Positions 6,057 to 6,164 of a stretch of 6,164 nucleotides of DNA are shown here, piece by piece (position 1 is the first letter of the stretch; the number at the start of each line of letters is the position of its first letter). The stretch is from Paracoccaceae bacterium (GTDB lineage: Bacteria; Pseudomonadota; Alphaproteobacteria; Rhodobacterales; Rhodobacteraceae): assembly GCA_024304875.1 (NCBI GenBank), contig JAMWZF010000186.1, positions 1-6,164 of the forward strand, read 5' to 3'. Under the pieces are notes generated by a model that was not told the DNA's origin, did no database searches, and worked only from the letters and a program-made list of their open reading frames with translations. The position numbers and the translations under genes are program-made.

Positions 6057-6164
6057 CTAGAAGAAGTCGATGGAGACCTGCAACAGCCGCTCCACCTCGG
6101 GCACATCGGCAGCCATCGCGAAGATGGCGACCACGTCCGCCTCCTCGATCCGGGTGGAGCCGCG
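6057..6164 (-). CDS. trkA: Trk system regulator TrkA, C-terminal fragment
   Basis: Thirty-five codons and a TAG (6057-6059) lie in the window; the rest of the gene is beyond the right edge. The translated end, RGSTRIEEADVV through VPEVERLLQVSIDFF, matches the characteristic C-terminus of TrkA (VEQLFRVSIDFF-like), the end of its second RCK_C domain. TrkA is a peripheral cytoplasmic protein that binds NAD(H) and ATP and controls the TrkH channel encoded just downstream. The fragment is short, but the ending and the neighbour together make the call firm. Confidence 0.93.
   Translation of the reverse strand, partial: RGSTRIEEADVVAIFAMAADVPEVERLLQVSIDFF

Noticed and set aside
6047..6106. An N-terminal extension of TrkH by 20 residues
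   Set aside because: It would overlap the end of trkA, has no ribosome binding site that I can see, and adds residues unlike a TrkH start; the ATG at 6044-6046 is well placed.

Overview
The window is GC-rich throughout and looks like chromosomal DNA of an alphaproteobacterium, most likely Rhodobacterales (Rhodobacteraceae). The evidence is the alpha-type Hfq sequence, the gene order trkA-trkH-hfq-hflX that alphaproteobacteria of this group commonly carry next to ntr genes, and the codon use. I see no mobile element, CRISPR array, tRNA or rRNA. All five complete or partial genes other than the small membrane protein belong to well-known families.

Layout. On the + strand, positions 1-2188 hold the 3' nine-tenths or so of a penicillin-acylase-family Ntn hydrolase; its signal peptide and first residues lie before the window. 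Everything else is on the - strand and reads from right to left: the last 35 codons of trkA (6057-6164), trkH (4544-6046), a 157-bp leader, hfq (4153-4386), hflX (2870 to about 4156) and a small four-helix DUF2177-type membrane protein (2407-2808). The last gene converges on the acylase gene across a 218-bp spacer built of nested inverted repeats. No gene-free stretch exceeds 300 bp.

How the genes work together. TrkA is the cytoplasmic NAD(H)-binding regulator and TrkH the membrane channel of one potassium uptake system; their genes are 10 bp apart and clearly co-transcribed. Hfq (RNA chaperone) and HflX (ribosome-associated GTPase) are post-transcriptional and translational factors, and their genes appear translationally coupled. 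A terminator-like hairpin after trkH, and a leader with its own hairpin and A-rich repeats, suggest that hfq-hflX has at least partly independent expression. The acylase is a separate periplasmic enzyme.

The points most worth a second look are three. The hfq leader carries a perfect 10-nt direct repeat made of ARN triplets that runs into the ribosome binding site, a plausible Hfq autoregulatory site. The hflX gene has no ATG, GTG or TTG ahead of its conserved N-terminus; a well-placed ribosome binding site instead precedes an ATA that overlaps the hfq stop. The acylase/DUF2177 spacer is a mirror-image, nested palindromic region. I found no convincing evidence of a wholly new multi-gene system.
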